Positions 23,734 through 33,769 of a stretch of 64,000 nt of DNA are shown here, piece by piece (position 1 is the stretch's first letter; each line of letters opens with the position of its first letter). The stretch is from Serpula lacrymans var. lacrymans S7.9 (taxonomy: Eukaryota; Basidiomycota; Agaricomycetes; Boletales; Serpulaceae). Made by a program: the position numbers and the translations under genes. Below the pieces are notes generated by a model. It did no database searches. It saw nothing but the letters and a program-made list of their open reading frames with translations, and was not told the origin of the DNA. Where the stretch lies: contig NW_006763296.1 in assembly GCF_000218685.1 (NCBI RefSeq), forward strand, positions 1,880,907-1,944,906, in the 5' to 3' direction.

Positions 23734-24533
23734 AAAGCTCGAGCTGAAAATTAATATTTGGAAAAATAGAAGGTTGAACTAATTCTTAAAGGCTTAAGCG
23801 CTTGAGTCTGAGTGCATATCACGCAATAGAAAACGTTCCAGTCAACAATATAGATGCATTTCTCCAACATGCATTTTCCGAGTCGCAGGCAGGCTCTGAA
23901 CCCTGTTCACCTCAAGCGCTAGTAGTGGGTTTGGGAAAGAGCCTGGTAAGAAAGGACCCGAGCCCTCTATTTTGATCAACAAGCACGCTCGACAAATTTA
24001 AACTCCGATGGTTCATATATAAGGTCGACTTTTATTTTTCTGGTTACCGTTTACCTGACCATCGTACACATCCCTGTCCTCTGTTGGCGTTCCGCTTATC
24101 ATTGGGATACTGGATGTGATTTCAGTTTCTGGAAGTTATGGTCTATAGTGACAACGCCTCTTTAATCGCTCTAATCACGAATATCTACGCTGAGAGGAGT
24201 TTCATGATGCGGCAACATCTTACCCTGTCGTCTCCAGTTCTGTAGGTTTGGGGCATTTGGTTATGTACGGGAGTCATTTAGAGCTACTAGTATGTTTTGC
24301 AGTCCTAAGTACGTATACAACATTGCCCTCATTATATCCATTGTCTGTTCCGAAAATATGTATCTTTACCAACGTGAAAAATGTAGACACTGGGTCTCTC
24401 GAAATTAAATCCACGATCGCAATCATTCATCACCATTATAAGCAATCATGGTAAAAGGTCATGAGTACTGTCTAGCGTAAACATATAATGCGCTTTATTT
24501 ATCACGACGAAAACACGGACCAGAGAAGACCAA
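23734..24533. other. amylase upstream region, no recognised gene
   Basis: About 800 bp between the amylase start and the stop of the next minus-strand gene. An open frame at 24248-24454 has no recognisable feature. No clear TATA box was found close to the amylase start on the minus strand. Confidence 0.5.
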
Positions 24534-26623
24534 CTAGCGAGGTCGACTGAAACTTGACCCTGCACTAACTCTCCCAAAGCGCCTGGGTACTGTATCTGTA
24601 TCCTTCACTGGCGACAGTTCAGTGGGTATGTTCAAGCCGCTATCACCCTAGACAAGGCGCAGTATGAAGTTGAGACTACCAACAAGAGACCAGGAACGTA
24701 CCTGGGCCATCTGATTCCAACTAAATGCGGGAGGCTGCGCCGCTGGAAATATGTTAATCTTCCGTTTCTTCTTTTTGGGTACTGAATCCTCCTCTTTCGC
24801 ACTGTCATCCTCCTCTTGAACGGTGGGCAAGGCCTTGACCCCACCACTCGTAATCCTCTTTGATTTCCCTTTCTCAGGGGGGTCGCCCCTTCCCACCTCA
24901 GGGGTAGCCTTTTTACCGCGCTGTTTATTCGTTTTGTCCTCCTGATCATCTTCTGCAGCCACTTTCTTTGGCCGACCACGTTTCCTTTTGGCTGCAGTGT
25001 CTTCAGTTTCAACAGACGACACCGGCTGCTTGTTTTTGGACTTGGTCGAAGGTTCGATTATTTCCACGTCGCTGTCAGCTTCCCTCGCAGCACGACCGCG
25101 AGATTCTGGTTTCTGTATTTCTTCCAGGGCTGGAGAAACATGTTTTCGACGACTCGGTGGACTCGGTTTTCGCTTGCTACGTTGCTTAGTACCTGTTTCG
25201 TTAGATGATGCCGATGATCTGATGACCTCTTTCTCCACTTCGTCTTCTGAGGGTATTCGGTCAACCGAGGCATACCGTTGCACAGGTGATGCCTTTATAA
25301 GAGGCTTAATTAGCTGGTGTTTTAAACATAGCGCATGAGGTTATTACCTTGGACGATGACGGCTTTGGGTTCGATCGAATAGCCTCTAACTGTGATTCTA
25401 GCCTTTCTACCTGTTTATTGGCTTTCGCCAGCTGTTTGTGGGTATCTTCAACATGCTTCTCGTTGACTTCAGCTGCAGCTTGCTGGTCCTCTGCCTCCTT
25501 CTACGTTTATCGGTGTTGGAAATTTTAAGATTGGGCAGATTTTGATCGAAGTGACATACCTTCCATGCCTCTAACGTCTCCCTCAGTTTGTCTACTTTCC
25601 TTCTCTCCTTCTCAAAAGCAGCCACTTGCCCTTGTAATTTTTCTTCCGCGTCACCCACTTTACGCTCTATATCCTTTGTACGAATCTCCAGATCAATCTT
25701 TTGTTTGCGCACATTATCCAACTCAGCTTCGCCTCTATTTTCCAAACTTTGCCACTTGTCTACTTGGCGCTGAAGCTCCGAGTTGCTGCGTTTGAGGTCG
25801 TCATTAGCCTGCTTGAGTTCATCAACTCGCGTTAACAATGTGTCTCGCTGGAGGGTAATACGCTCCAGCTTTGACGAGGAAGAAGCAGATTTTGAGGCAG
25901 AGTCTGCATGTTCTTCGCGTAAATGTCGCAACCTATCCTAGGGAATATGTGAGGACATGATCAAAGTCAACACTTTAAGATGAATACCTCGGCATCTTCT
26001 TTATCCTTACGAGCAGCCGTCAGTTCAGCAGCCATGTCCTTCACTTCCGTCGCAACAATGGTGTATTTCTTCTGCAGGTCTGTCATAGCCTTCTGGTGCT
26101 GTTCATTCAGGACTCGAACTTCGTATTCCTCGTCAGCTCTCCGAGCTTCAAGCTCATCTTCCAACTCCAGGACTTGACTTTCCAAGTCGGCTTCTCTGGC
26201 TTGGAACATCGTGATTTTATAGTCCCTCTGTAGCCTTGCAAGCCTCTCTTCTCTTAGCACGCCCCTCTCCTTCAGCACGATGATCCTCTCTTCATCTAAA
26301 GCTGCACTTGTCCTCAGATGTGCAATCCGATGACAAGCCTGTAAAGTCTCGCATCCCTCACGCCACTCTTTCCGCTCGTCCTTCCACTTGGTTTGCACGA
26401 CTTGGATAGCGTCTTTAGCACGCGCCTCCTCTAGCGAAAGCTCATCCTTGAGCTTCTTGATCGTATGCTCGAGCGTCCGGTTTTTCTGCACCAAGTCGTC
26501 AATGTGAGCCTGCTGCGAGTTGACCATAGCATCGTAAGGTGCAGATGGCATCGTCGTACGGAGTGGTGTTGGTGCCTTGAGCGGGACCTTCGATGGCGTT
26601 GGTCCTCTCTTCTGCGACATCAT
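24534..26623 (-). CDS. coiled-coil protein with AT-hook, probably nuclear
   Basis: The first exon (26623 to about 25970) starts MMSQKRGPTPSKVPLKAP and is a long heptad-rich coiled coil, for example VLELEDELEARRADEEYEVR. After introns near 25950 and 25510 the coil continues (RLRHLREEHADSASKSASSS, LERITLQRDTLLTRVDELKQ). A Ser/Lys-rich C-terminal third follows, with the AT-hook core KRKRGRPKK, several basic clusters including KKKKRK, and the end SWNQMAQ joined to GDSGLNIPTELSPVKD and then RRFGRVSAGSSFSRPR. The last intron (GTACGT to GTCTAG) is well supported. Estimated length is 620 residues. A chromosomal or spindle protein is possible from coils plus AT-hook, but no family was recognised. Confidence 0.75.
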
Positions 26624-27124
26624 TGTTCTACGTGGTAGACAAACGTGTGCGAGTGAGTATTCGCCTTCTATATATTATGGCACGTGGAAGTCTGAGCAGG
26701 TGGGAGTACTGCAATTGTCAACTTGAAATGAACAGCTTATCGATGAAACATGAGACACACAAGTTGCAATATAGCTTCAAAATCACATATCCATTCTGTT
26801 TGTCAAGGAACTTGAATACGATACGAAGCTAACCGATGCCTGTCATATGTATATAGAACCCTAACCTTACACTCTAGTGTTTATATGGGTCTACATACAA
26901 CCTCATACAACTCAACAATTATACAGTTCCAATGGAAGAAGCCAAGGTTTTTAGATGGTATCGTAAGATGAGTCTAATAATAATCGTCCTTGTTTAGTGT
27001 AGAACATTTACAACAATTGAACCCAGTGGTTTCATGGACTTAAAACTTATGTTTTGAGACCATGTATGCCGTAATTTAGAGAACCAAGTGTAAACCCTAA
27101 CCCCGACAGAGATTTCGATCTCTC
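26624..27124. promoter_or_regulatory. divergent upstream region with two telomere-like motifs
   Basis: About 500 bp between divergent genes. AACCCTAACC occurs at 26857-26866 and again at 27093-27102, the second 23 bases before the ATG at 27125. This is one and a half units of the fungal telomere repeat and resembles sites bound by Tbf1/Teb1-type factors in promoters. Function is inference. Confidence 0.4.
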
Positions 27125-27952
27125 ATGTCGCCTAGAACCGGAAAACCAGTGGGCAGCATAAAAGTCAAAGTCCCTCGGCACAATGCCCATCGAATAGGAG
27201 AAAAACTAAATGTGCACATAAAGAACGTCGCTAAAAGCCAGGGAAACCGTGTGGATATCTATCAACCCAACTTCGAGGGTTCCAGCAACGCTTTAGCTCT
27301 TGCCATCGTAAGTGATTGCATGTTCAAGTTCCTGAGGAGGGAAGGACATTTTGAATCTGATTTTCTTAGCAGGAAAGCGCATCCGAATGGAATTCTTTGC
27401 TTCAAACCGCACGTGCAGAACGGGGACCTCAATGGGATGTCGGAACCCAACAGTATGTCCACACAAGCTATGACCCTCTCACTCATGTGTAACCCACCAC
27501 TTAGGTTCCTAGTAGACGTAGGCTCTGACCTGTACTATGATCCAAGCCCTCTTCTAGAATACCAAAAGCAACAACGGGCAGAAGAAGAAGCCGCAGCCGC
27601 AGCGTCTGGACGTGGTTCAATGCAGCCACCAGAATATCTCCCTGGCGCGCATGACAATCACCCCTCCCCTCGCATGATGCGAAGCCATTCTTCCAACTAC
27701 CAGCAGTATGGCCATGGTGCTCCTATGTCACCCAATGTGGCCCATGCCTCACCGAGACATCCTGGTCAGATGGGCGGGTTTTCCGGTGCGTTCAATGCTA
27801 TACCCCCTAGCCAGTTTTATGGGCCAGGCGAGACTGCCTCTCCGGCAAGGATGGGGCTGAATCGAGAAGGGATGAGTATGTCGCCTGATATCAGGCGGAG
27901 AGTGACTAGAGGTATGGTAGAAGACGGGTATATGGGGCTACATGGACCTTGA
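27125..27952 (+). CDS. unrecognised low-complexity protein
   Basis: Open without introns for 275 residues, but two strong introns fit inside it: 27308-27369 (GTAAGT to TTTCTTAG, 62 bases) and 27453-27504 (GTATGT to ACTTAG, 52 bases). Removing both keeps the outer frames and puts the middle exon in another open frame ([19 protein letters not shown]). The latter reading looks more protein-like and gives about 237 residues. After [20 protein letters not shown] come an Ala/Glu stretch, a His/Ser/Pro/Met-rich part and the basic end [20 protein letters not shown]. This resembles the tail of a transcription factor, but no DNA-binding domain is visible and upstream exons may be missing. Function unknown. 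Confidence 0.6.
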   Translation: MSPRTGKPVGSIKVKVPRHNAHRIGEKLNVHIKNVAKSQGNRVDIYQPNFEGSSNALALAIVSDCMFKFLRREGHFESDFLSRKAHPNGILCFKPHVQNGDLNGMSEPNSMSTQAMTLSLMCNPPLRFLVDVGSDLYYDPSPLLEYQKQQRAEEEAAAAASGRGSMQPPEYLPGAHDNHPSPRMMRSHSSNYQQYGHGAPMSPNVAHASPRHPGQMGGFSGAFNAIPPSQFYGPGETASPARMGLNREGMSMSPDIRRRVTRGMVEDGYMGLHGP

Positions 27953-28268
27953 GGCTTTGACGTTTGTTTACTTTCCGTATGTAATCCGTGCAATATATTC
28001 CCGCTTGCCCTCATTTACTTTCCTTCATAGTTCGCGATTTTTCTTGTTTTTCTGTAGATTATCTGACAGACGGAAATCTTATCTCCATGTAGAGCAACCT
28101 GTACTTTCTGGTGCGCATACTGAGTGGACTGTTTATCACTGTGTCAGAGAAATAGCAGGCTGAAATAAAAGAGAAGATAGCGCAATTATGACATCGCTGT
28201 CTACTATTCATGGAACGTGGAGCAAGATACATGCCAACATCCTTCTGGCTATCTCCCTGTCCTCCCGC
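27953..28268. other. convergent 3' region
   Basis: No gene. It holds 3' flanks of the convergent genes on either side and is T-rich just after the stop at 27952. Confidence 0.5.
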
Positions 28269-29042
28269 TCAAAATGTTCTAGCAAGAGCCTTGTCAATCA
28301 ACTCTCTCACTCCGTTCTGCCAAGTCTCCCATGTGACCGATAAAATCGTAGTATCTCTCCCATGCCCTCGCGAGATATCATCTGAACCCGGAAGATTCCC
28401 CTCTTTACCTTCAGGAAGCACCCACGTCCACTTCATCGACCCTTCGTACGTGAACCCCATCCTTGCTGCAGCTTTCAACGAAGGAGCATTGCCCGGATGA
28501 CAGCACCAATTCACTCGCCTCAATCCCAGCCCTGGACGCGATGTTTCAGGCTTCTCAAGACTGTGTCGCAACATCGCGCCCACCACATGAGTCGTAACAT
28601 GTGTTCGCTGGAAAGCAGGCAGGATCATCACCGCACCTATCTCCACGACAAGGTTCTGCGGTGAATGGCTGAGGAACGCTACCCCACCGGCCAACGTTCC
28701 GCCAAAGTCGGGATGCGCGTCGTCTGGCTTGGTCTTGTCGATAATCGCGAAGAGGACAGAGTAGGGGTTCTGACGAATGGAATTGTCTATGAACACTAAC
28801 GCATCTTCCGGCTTCTCCATGTTGAATGGCAGATAGCGGTAGAAATATTCTGGGTCTGGTATACCGGCGAAGAATGTTTCGGCGTGTTTGGCGGGGATGA
28901 AGGGGGTCAGCTTGATGCGATCAGTCTCGAGTGTCTCCTCGATGAGGGGGAATGCGATGTTAATATCGTATGGGTCTGGACCGTAAGGACCGTATGCTGG
29001 CTTTACGGGTTTCGTTGGGGTGTAGGTATTGATGTAAGACAT
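28269..29042 (-). CDS. GNAT-family N-acetyltransferase
   Basis: Uninterrupted frame of 257 residues starting MSYINTYTPTKPVKPAYGPY. It has the RimJ/RimL-like GNAT layout: ETDRIKLTPFIPAKHAETFF (strand 1 and helix), FAIIDKT and GGTLAGGVAFLSH (central strands), VEIGAVMILPAFQRTHVTTH (strand 4 and acetyl-CoA loop region), RRVNWCCHPGNAPSLKAAAR and MGFTYEGSMKWTWVL (C-terminal helix and strand). The tail ends DKALARTF. Proteins of this shape transfer acetyl groups to small molecules or protein N-termini, and the substrate is not evident. The single-exon structure is one of only a few in the window. Confidence 0.88.
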   Translation of the reverse strand: MSYINTYTPTKPVKPAYGPYGPDPYDINIAFPLIEETLETDRIKLTPFIPAKHAETFFAGIPDPEYFYRYLPFNMEKPEDALVFIDNSIRQNPYSVLFAIIDKTKPDDAHPDFGGTLAGGVAFLSHSPQNLVVEIGAVMILPAFQRTHVTTHVVGAMLRHSLEKPETSRPGLGLRRVNWCCHPGNAPSLKAAARMGFTYEGSMKWTWVLPEGKEGNLPGSDDISRGHGRDTTILSVTWETWQNGVRELIDKALARTF

Positions 29043-29494
29043 CGCTATCGGTGACTGAGCTCAAGGTGGACCAACCACTGAAATATGTAGCATAGATTGT
29101 ACTAGATACAGGTTTCTTTTATCGCTTTTCGTGGTTGGGGAAGTTACGCGCTGTCATTCGAGTCAGTTTCGGAAACGGCACACCGCTGTTCCGCTTTTGC
29201 ATGAACATGTGAGCGCCAAGTTACCTGTAGTTGACTTGCAGGGTACCCTAGCCTATAGCACCCTGATGGATTAGCAAGGGCCAGTTCGATCTTTCTTCTC
29301 AGACCTCTGACGTCCTTTATCTAACAACTCAGTCCAATCTACTCATGCTGTTGTTGTATACAATTTAAATACATCCAGGTTCCCCAAATACACGTAACGT
29401 TCTGCAAGTAAAGCAACTGTTGAAGTTGCGGTTATGTATCATGATCCGAAATTTTTTGATCGAATGGCTCTGTGCATCAAGCGATACTAAACGC
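29043..29494. other. intergenic, no recognised gene
   Basis: About 450 bp between two minus-strand genes. It would include the promoter of the acetyltransferase. Nothing else was recognised. Confidence 0.5.
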
Positions 29495-30307
29495 TTAGAC
29501 TTGGCAAAGGAGTTCCCCATGCAGGAGAGCGAACCATCCATCTTCCTTGCCACTCCACTCTTGCCAAACTTTCGAATACTTCTCGAGGTCTGCTTCGGTA
29601 GCGAAACCGCCATTGACGGCGTGCTTGGCAAACGAAGAGCTTACGACACGTTCGGCCCAAAGGCCACCCCACCATGCGCGTTCCTTCGGGGTGGCGTAGC
29701 ACCAAGTACCAGCGGTACATGTGATACTACTCCGATCATAGCCAGCTTCCAATGCCCAGGAAAGAACTCTACGACCAGCATTAGGCTCGCCACCCAACGA
29801 ACGCGCAACCTTCTCATACAGCGTAAAGAAATCTCCCATCCCTTCGACTTCCGGGTACCACGTCATTGCCTTGAAGTCAGTTTCGCGGGCAGCTACGAGG
29901 CCACCTGGCTTCGTAACACGGCGCATCTCGCGCAAGGCTTTGACAGGATGAGGAATGTGCTGGAGGACTTGGTGGGCGTGTACGACGTCAAATGTGTCAT
30001 CTGGGTAGTCGAGTGCATGGATATCGCCCACTGCGAAATCGACGTTGCTTACACCAAACTCAGCAGCTGTTTCTCGTGCTTTGTTGAGGATATCGGGAAC
30101 AGGTTCGATGCCGGTGACATGACCTTGTGGGACCAACCTCGCTAGGTCAGCAGTGATAGTACCAGGTCCACATCCAATGTCAAGGATTTTCATGTCTGGT
30201 TTGAGGGAACCTTGGAGGTACGCAGCAGAGTTAGCTACGGTGCGCCAAGAGTGAGCGCGGAGAGCGGATTCGTGATGACCATGGACATAAGTTTGGTTGT
30301 CGGTCAT
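29495..30307 (-). CDS. class I SAM-dependent methyltransferase (UbiE/MenG-like)
   Basis: Single-exon frame of 270 residues starting MTDNQTYVHGHHESALRAH. Motif I is KILDIGCGPGTITADLARLV (SAM-binding Gly loop), followed by HVTGIEPVPD (acidic residue for ribose), FAVGDIHALDYPDDTFDVVH (motifs II and III), LREMRRVTKPGGLVAARETD (post-motif region) and a Trp-rich C-terminal half. The fold matches Methyltransf_11/25 proteins. Fungal relatives act on small molecules, but nothing here fixes the substrate. The neighbouring acetyltransferase, also intronless and on the same strand, gives no proof of a shared pathway. Confidence 0.9.
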   Translation of the reverse strand: MTDNQTYVHGHHESALRAHSWRTVANSAAYLQGSLKPDMKILDIGCGPGTITADLARLVPQGHVTGIEPVPDILNKARETAAEFGVSNVDFAVGDIHALDYPDDTFDVVHAHQVLQHIPHPVKALREMRRVTKPGGLVAARETDFKAMTWYPEVEGMGDFFTLYEKVARSLGGEPNAGRRVLSWALEAGYDRSSITCTAGTWCYATPKERAWWGGLWAERVVSSSFAKHAVNGGFATEADLEKYSKVWQEWSGKEDGWFALLHGELLCQV

Positions 30308-31139
30308 TCTGTCACGATATTATACTGCAGAAGTGTAGCAGTCAGTAGAAAGTAATAATAACAAATTCAAGGACTGTCTGAAAGATACTAACAAGCTAAA
30401 CGATTCAAGGTTTGTTTGGAGTGGTCGATTCTGTTATTATAAGGGTGAAAGATCGTGAGTATATGATTCGGTTCTTTCTTTCAATTGATTCAATCTGACT
30501 GGACTGGACAATGTGGCCGAGTTAATCCGATGCCCAAGTTAGAGAAGAGTTTGTCACCAACGTTGACCAAAATCTCGAGCTCAAGCTCAAGATAAGTTCA
30601 ACCTGAGTCTAGACTATCATATACAGACGGTCATGTGCATTGAATATTATAAGGTCAGAACTTACAGTCCACTTCAAGCCATATTTTCCCAGCATTTCCA
30701 AATATGGCTCGAAACGGATATCTCGTCGGTGGCGCAGGAGCGTTGATTTCTTTGGAGCGATGACGACTGTCAAGTAAAAGCTGAAAATACAAATCATAAC
30801 AATTTCGCCGAACAAGTCAATCAGACTGACCTGAAACGGCGAAAAACACCACAGGTGTACACCAACTTCTACCGAATGACTCAATGCGCCATACAAATGA
30901 CCGGCTTACTGACATCATCAATTGGCTTTTCGAAGTCTGGAGCTCCCAGTTACCCCTTTCTAATCAAAGCATGCTGAGACCTAGGACTGACGACATGCGA
31001 ATCCACTTCTAGGGTTTCGATAGGGGACATATCTCAGCCCACTCGCCGTATATAAGGTCTCTACCTTTTGCGTAGTAAAAATCAATTCAGTCCCCACATC
31101 CAACACATTTTATATCTAACCCACTTCACAAACTTTATA
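30308..31139. other. divergent promoter region, no firm gene
   Basis: About 830 bp. A minus-strand frame at 30609-30896 includes possible splice signals (GTCAGT to TTTTCAG) and could hide a very small gene, but the joined readings stop early. The right end is the cipC-like promoter. Confidence 0.45.
31049..31055 (+). promoter_or_regulatory. TATA box of the cipC-like gene
   Basis: TATATAA lies 85-91 bases before the ATG at 31140, followed by a CA-rich leader. A good TATA box suits the inducible expression known for CipC genes. Confidence 0.5.
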
Positions 31140-31614
31140 ATGTGGTTCACTCACGATTCAAACGAAGCCCAAGCACACCAAGAGGTATGCTGATGACACT
31201 GGTAATCCATATTGCTCGGGCCTAACCTCTGCCCTCAAGGTGACTGGTGGCGGACACAAAGCCAAGATCTCTCACGAGCTCATCGCCGCAGCTGCCTCCT
31301 ATGAGGCTGCCAAAGCCTACGAACATCATGTGAAGGCCAACGGTAAACCTGCCAACCATCAGAAAGCTATCGAACTTGTGTAAGCATAATGACTGGTTAT
31401 GTGGGATGAGTTTCTTAACTTTCTTCTTATAGAGCTGCACTCACTGGTGGTTTCATCGACCGCTTAGCTGAAACAAAAGGCATGGATGAAGTTGACAAGG
31501 AACGTGCGAAGCACGATGGTCAGTGAAGCGTTTGTATGGACTCTACATATGCTAACTTGTTTTTCAGCTAACAAGAGGGCAGAAAGCGCACTGTCCAAGT
31601 CTGGCGAATTTTAA
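31140..31614 (+). CDS. CipC-like antibiotic/stress-response protein
   Basis: Four exons give about 104 residues: MWFTHDSNEAQAHQEV, then TGGGHKAKISHELIAAAASY, EAAKAYEHHVKANGKPANHQ, LTGGFIDRLAETKGMDEVDK and ERAKHDANKRAESALSKSGE. The ISHELIA-AASYEAAKAYE block and the FIDR-ETKG-DEVDKERAKHDA block are the CipC signature, named for the concanamycin-induced protein of Aspergillus nidulans. In fungi it is a small cytosolic protein strongly induced by stress, drugs or plant contact. Its biochemical role is unknown. Introns are near 31184-31239, 31382-31432 and 31520-31567. Length is normal for the family. Confidence 0.92.
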
Positions 31615-31865
31615 GCGGACATATAATATCAATTTGTAGCAAATCGGATTGTATCGTAAAGTACTTGTCTTGTATAGTTTCTAGATCGCCAACGAACGGT
31701 TTTGACTTCTTCGCAAAAGCAACGTATTGATGAGAATTTTCTGAATCGAACCTTGATGATAGATAGTGAGAATACTCTTGTATAATTGAACTGGCTTGAA
31801 TATTGATATACTTAAATTTCAATGCCATAACCATCCAAAATACATGTCGCATACAGTTGCCTAAA

Positions 31866-33094
31866 TCACAGGTAGGCCACACTCTGCATCGAGAGATCCT
31901 TTGTTACGACACAGCGATCTTTGTCTCGTCCAGTAGGCGTTACAAATGCTTTCATCAACGACTCTTGGCCTTCGTCAATCCTGATGACCAAATTGCCATT
32001 AAAAACACGCTGGATTCGCATGAAATGTACACACCATTTCGCCCCATGTCCCTCTCGTTCCAAAATAACCTTGACCGTCGTCCAAGAAAATCGAACTACT
32101 GACGGAAAACCAAATGTAGGGTCGATGGAATTTTTGAGCCAAGCCTGTGTTTTGGGATCTGCCCGACGCTAGTAAGCCCAAATATTTCATGTCACCGACA
32201 AAACCTACCCGAAGGGTAGCCACTGCCAAATTCAGTTGTCCATGTTGATGAAGAATTGACGACCTTGTTACCTTTGCTTTCCTCAAAGATCCATCCTTCC
32301 AAGCATGCATCTCGAGTTACTTTTGCAGCTACACTTGCAGCTCCCACAATCTTGAACTTTGAATCGGCTTTTGTCGTTACGGTGAAGTTGATTCCAGGGA
32401 ATACTGATGACAAGTAGGCTTCGTAAGTTGTTGTGGTCCCCAAAGCATCTACATAGACCTGAATTCAAGTTAAGCGGAGGGCGGCGACGACGACTGCTTA
32501 CACCTACTTCAGAAAGTTGGATGCCTCGCTGAATAACTTCGCGTATCAGCAGTATAGTGGCATCTTGGGACTGGCGGTTCAGATTTGTTGGTGGCACGCG
32601 TAACATGCCACTCGATATTGCCTGAGGACTGAAACAAACATGTATTAGGTGACCGTCCGTTCACAAATGCAGGACATAGCACCTACCTAATCACTCTTAC
32701 GGACCAGCCAAGGTTTTTCGGATCTGAACCCAATATACTCAGAAGTAACGATCGCTTCTCCGCTGTGAGTGTTTTTGAATCTGAAGCACACACATCGAAG
32801 ATTCTATCATCAGCGTCACAAACGATATAGCACAAGTGCATAGTTTAGAGGGAAACGCATACCTGCGAATCCAAGCTCTTCCAAATCTGCCTGGTAGGAT
32901 GCAGGGCAATATGCGACGCCATATACGAGTGGACCCAATACAGGGCCTCTGCCTGCTTCATCGACGCCCAAGATGTATGGACCTGGTGCTGTTGGTGTTG
33001 GGCAATGATACGTGTATGAGTTGGTGAGGGGTGTTGAAGGTCCTGGTATAGAAGGAACATTCGAGCCACTTCGTTCAGGTTCTGGGGTAGGCAT
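31866..33094 (-). CDS. ribonuclease H2 catalytic subunit A
   Basis: Cuts the RNA strand at single ribonucleotides in DNA and in RNA:DNA hybrids, in the nucleus. The N-terminus is Pro-rich (1-38). Then come [20 protein letters not shown] (catalytic Asp45-Glu46), [20 protein letters not shown] (across an intron), [35 protein letters not shown] (third catalytic Asp) and [20 protein letters not shown] (fourth Asp) followed by [10 protein letters not shown]. Next are [33 protein letters not shown] and a C-terminal tail ending [12 protein letters not shown]. All active-site residues of the type 2 RNase H family are present. About 7 introns. The stop lies at 31866-31868. Confidence 0.93.
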
Positions 33095-33769
33095 TTGCTG
33101 ATAAGTGTACTGGAGTTACGGTTATGATACTTCAATTCAATACCAAAATAAGGACATGGTTGTACGAATCGCGATCATATCGGCTTCGTACGCGTTGTTG
33201 ACACATATTTGGAGTAGGTACGACACACGATGGAACAAACACAAAAAGAAAATATGGTCTTACCGTCTTTGCCCGCTGAGCGCTTTCACCAATCAGAAGG
33301 ACGACCAAGAATGTGCCACTCAATTGGAAGCGGTACTCAGAAAGGGCGGCTATATGCTGTACATTATTTTCCCCATCAACGCGATACCCAAATACGGAGC
33401 ACCGATAACACAAGCGGACGCCTCCCCAATGGTGATGTCAGTCTGCTTGACGGTCAAGTAGGCCAAGTAAGTACTAACGCATTAGCACCACTCGTAATCA
33501 CGATCCTTAAGTCTAGCCATATATCGTATATGTGACAGACATTATCATCTCTTTGAGGTCGGCTGCTGGACTTAAAAAGCAGCTTTCGAAACCGCTATTT
33601 GCCCTAGTTTTCTCAGGCTGAATCTCCTTGGTTCTCTCTCAGGTTCTCGTTCGTTGGCTTCGACCCCTTATAGCAACTTACATATGGTAAGTAATGGCTT
33701 GTCCTCAAAGTTACACGATCGTCCGTGTCGTTTCTACAGTCATGTTGGTGGTGACACTTGTTTTGTAAG
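33095..33769. other. intergenic region with possible relic
   Basis: The region lies between the RNase H2A start and the first P450. On the minus strand around 33140-33470 the two frames ITIGEASACVIGAPYLGIAL and LSEYRFQLSGTFLVVLLIGE look like the first two helices of a fungal membrane protein, possibly DUF6534-like. No start and no remaining helices can be found. The P450 promoter must also lie here. Confidence 0.35.
33140..33470 (-). pseudogene. possible fragment of a membrane-protein gene
   Basis: A hydrophobic frame reading LAYLTVKQTDITIGEAS and then GAPYLGIALMGKIMYS hits a stop, while the overlapping frame AALSEYRFQLSG then FLVVLLIGESAQRAK stays open up to a GTAAGA donor. Together they resemble the start of DUF6534-type multi-pass proteins of basidiomycetes, and the rest is missing. 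The resemblance is by pattern only. Confidence 0.2.

Noticed and set aside
28269..30307. Acetyltransferase plus methyltransferase as a biosynthetic cluster with the P450s
   Set aside because: No core synthase is nearby, cipC and RNase H2A intervene, and the families are common singletons.
30609..30896. Small minus-strand gene with GTCAGT/TTTCAG intron signals
   Set aside because: The spliced readings stop after a few codons or lack a start, and no homology was recognised.
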